DNA from: a virus
IMG/VR virus record: IMGVR_UViG_3300001533_001534
Coordinates: 1-30,712 of that record
Strand: one strand, 5' to 3'
DNA: 30,712 nucleotides
The position numbers and the translations under genes are program-made. The notes under the pieces are model-generated. The model saw only the letters and a list, made by a program, of their open reading frames with translations, was not told the origin of the DNA and did no database searches. Positions 29,581 through 30,712 of the stretch are shown here, in pieces. The first letter of the stretch is position 1. The number at the start of each line of letters is the position of its first letter.

Positions 29581-29585
29581 GAGGA
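29560..29585. other. Junction between phage and bacterial DNA
   Basis: Left of here, codon use and the RGFEKAA-type protein are phage-like. From about R1122 onward the frame reads RNDLEAPALLNAPAIG, the C-terminal part of bacterial IspE, and the DNA becomes clearly more GC-rich. The exact crossover cannot be fixed because GWLADQ could belong to either side. No att-like repeat or integrase is visible. Confidence 0.75.
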
Positions 29586-29800
29586 ATGATCTGGAAGCCC
29601 CGGCCCTGTTGAATGCCCCCGCCATCGGCACGGCGCTGGACGCGGTGCGGGCCGAGGGTCAGGCGCGGCTGGTGCGGATGTCCGGCTCGGGCGCCACGGT
29701 GTTTGGCCTTTACGAGGATGCGGCCGCCGCAGCCCGGGCGGCAGAGGCGCTGGCCGGCGCAAATCCCCACTGGTGGGTACGGCAGGCGCATCTCGGCTGA
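29582..29800 (+). pseudogene. ispE: 3' fragment of ispE (4-diphosphocytidyl-2-C-methyl-D-erythritol kinase)
   Basis: IspE phosphorylates CDP-ME in the MEP isoprenoid pathway and is normally essential. About 72 C-terminal residues are present: NDLEAPALLNAPAIGTALDA, then the GHMP-kinase glycine motif RMSGSGATVFGLYEDA, and the closing ANPHWWVRQAHLG. The N-terminal ~three-quarters, including the ATP-binding loop, is replaced by phage sequence in the same frame. A CCCCT/AGGGG hairpin follows the stop. Confidence 0.85.
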
Positions 29801-29962
29801 TTTTCGCCACACCCCTGCCGCGTGAGGGGCCATTTCGGGGCATTTGCCGCCAAGCTGAAACCCCATCCAACATGAATGGATTGTCATGCTCGAGAGGTCA
29901 CTCTTGTGGAGTCTCACGTCGGTCCCTCCCTGAATCGGCGTAACCGAACAATGGAGTTTGCC

Positions 29963-30649
29963 ATGTTGAAGACAGCCATGATGTCGGCGGTTGCCACCGT
30001 CGCCCTGACCGCCGCCGGGCCGGCCCTGGCCCAGGAAACCACGCCGCCCACGACCCCGCCTGCCCAGACGATGCAGGCGACGCCGCAGGAGGCCGCTCAG
30101 GCTCCGTCTGTGACCGAGGTACTGCAGGCCGACGGACGCTTCACGATCCTGCTGGCCGCGCTGGAACAGGCCGAGCTGACCAGCGTCCTGGAAGACCAGG
30201 CCGCCGTGTCGATCTTTGCCCCCACCGATGACGCCTTTGCCGCCCTGCCCGAGGCGGACCGGGCGCGACTGATGGACCCGGCCAATATCGTCGAGCTGCG
30301 CGAGCTGCTGCTGTATCATGTGATCGCGGCCGATGTGGCCTCTGAACAGATCGTGGGGATGCGCGGGGGCGTTCCGACCGCTGCCGGCGCCGAGGTCCAG
30401 TTCGACGGCACCGGGGATGCCATCCGCGTCGATGCGGCCACGGTGGTCGAGGGCGATATCCAGACCGCCAATGGCGCCGTCTTTGCCATTGATGCCGTTC
30501 TGAACCCGGCAACGTCCCAGGCCGCCATGGGCGACGCGGAAGCGGTCCAGCCGACCGAACCGGTCGAGTCGACGCCGCCGACCCTTCCGGAAGACCCGGT
30601 CGATGAGGCGATGGAGCCGAATGCCCCCCTGCCGACGACTCCGGAATAG
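29963..30649 (+). CDS. Secreted fasciclin (FAS1) domain protein, 228 aa
   Basis: The frame is open from 29876, but GGAG lies six bases before ATG 29963, which also starts a good signal peptide (MLKTAMMSAVATVALTAAGP then ALAQE, likely cut after ALA). A short Pro/Thr linker leads to one FAS1 domain at ~55-190. It shows VTEVLQADGRFTILLAALEQ, the H1-box IFAPTDDAFAALP, the YHV motif (LLLYHVI), and the closing NGAVFAIDAVLNP. The C-terminus is an acidic Pro-rich tail. FAS1 proteins act in adhesion or at the cell surface; the exact role is unknown. Composition matches the ispE fragment, so it is bacterial. Confidence 0.9.
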   Translation: MLKTAMMSAVATVALTAAGPALAQETTPPTTPPAQTMQATPQEAAQAPSVTEVLQADGRFTILLAALEQAELTSVLEDQAAVSIFAPTDDAFAALPEADRARLMDPANIVELRELLLYHVIAADVASEQIVGMRGGVPTAAGAEVQFDGTGDAIRVDAATVVEGDIQTANGAVFAIDAVLNPATSQAAMGDAEAVQPTEPVESTPPTLPEDPVDEAMEPNAPLPTTPE

Positions 30650-30669
30650 GCCCCGCCGTCGGATCGATG

Positions 30670-30698
30670 AATGGCCCTGGCGTTGTCCGGGGCCATTT
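30670..30698 (+). terminator. Terminator-like hairpin after the fasciclin gene
   Basis: AATGGCCC (30670-30677) and GGGCCATT (30690-30697) form a perfect 8-bp stem with a 12-base loop shortly after the stop codon. It is followed by TGCGTTTG, only weakly T-rich. Confidence 0.5.
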
Positions 30699-30712
30699 GC
30701 GTTTGCCGCTTA

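Noticed and set aside
29560-29600. Prophage integration into ispE
   Set aside because: No integrase, no attachment-site repeat and no second border are visible, and disruption of an essential gene is unlikely; kept as a finding only as a junction to check.
29510-30319. Reverse-strand ORF of 269 codons at the right end
   Set aside because: It spans the phage/bacterial junction and lies opposite ispE and the FAS1 gene, both clearly coding.
1-30712. CRISPR array, insertion sequence or replication origin
   Set aside because: No regularly spaced direct repeats, no transposase with terminal inverted repeats and no iteron or DnaA-box cluster were seen.

Overview
The window is almost entirely one strand of a large tailed-phage genome. 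Its last ~1.1 kb switches abruptly to more GC-rich bacterial chromosome. Every supported gene lies on the + strand, packed with ATGA/GTGA/TAATG overlaps and purine-rich ribosome sites, and most products are small proteins of unknown function. The phage assignment rests on a portal-like protein, a cell-wall hydrolase, an intein-bearing multisubunit-type RNA polymerase, tRNAs and a tmRNA. The bacterial end carries the 3' end of ispE and a fasciclin (FAS1) gene, which suggests an alphaproteobacterium, perhaps Caulobacterales. I judge that end most likely a chimeric join.

Layout. 1-4.9 kb: small accessory genes, including an HNH-like protein and a two-helix membrane protein, with CTAG-rich intergenic DNA, a G-run tract and several genes whose 5' ends are out of frame. 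4.9-6.1 kb: an RNA island with tRNA-Tyr(GTA), a tRNA-Met-like gene, a one-piece tmRNA, a cluster of four hairpins of unknown function, and a broken Zn-ribbon-like gene. 6.1-11.9 kb: small cytoplasmic or structural genes, several Cys-rich, one with an HExxH motif. 11.9-17.9 kb: the portal-like gene followed by five genes, three or more of them hydrophobic, likely virion-associated by position.

17.9-25.3 kb: a 2455-codon gene for an RNA polymerase in which beta and the N-terminal half of beta' are fused. It is interrupted by three inteins, each in a conserved polymerase motif; the third sits in the DFDGD metal-binding loop. The remaining half of beta' (bridge helix, trigger loop) is not in the window. 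25.3-29.6 kb: a GH73-like muramidase, a small protein, and a very long ORF with two HExxH motifs; the muramidase and long ORF share a recurring AYxRGFEKAA motif. At about 29.56-29.58 kb the long ORF runs in frame into the C-terminus of IspE.

Together the gene set suggests a large phage that carries its own transcription machinery (perhaps packaged in the virion, by gene position) and its own trans-translation RNA. The most notable items are the fused, triple-intein polymerase with a D/N exchange at its catalytic loop, the phage tmRNA with the uncharacterised structured RNA next to it, the repeated RGFEKAA tag, and TTGACA boxes placed over stop codons.
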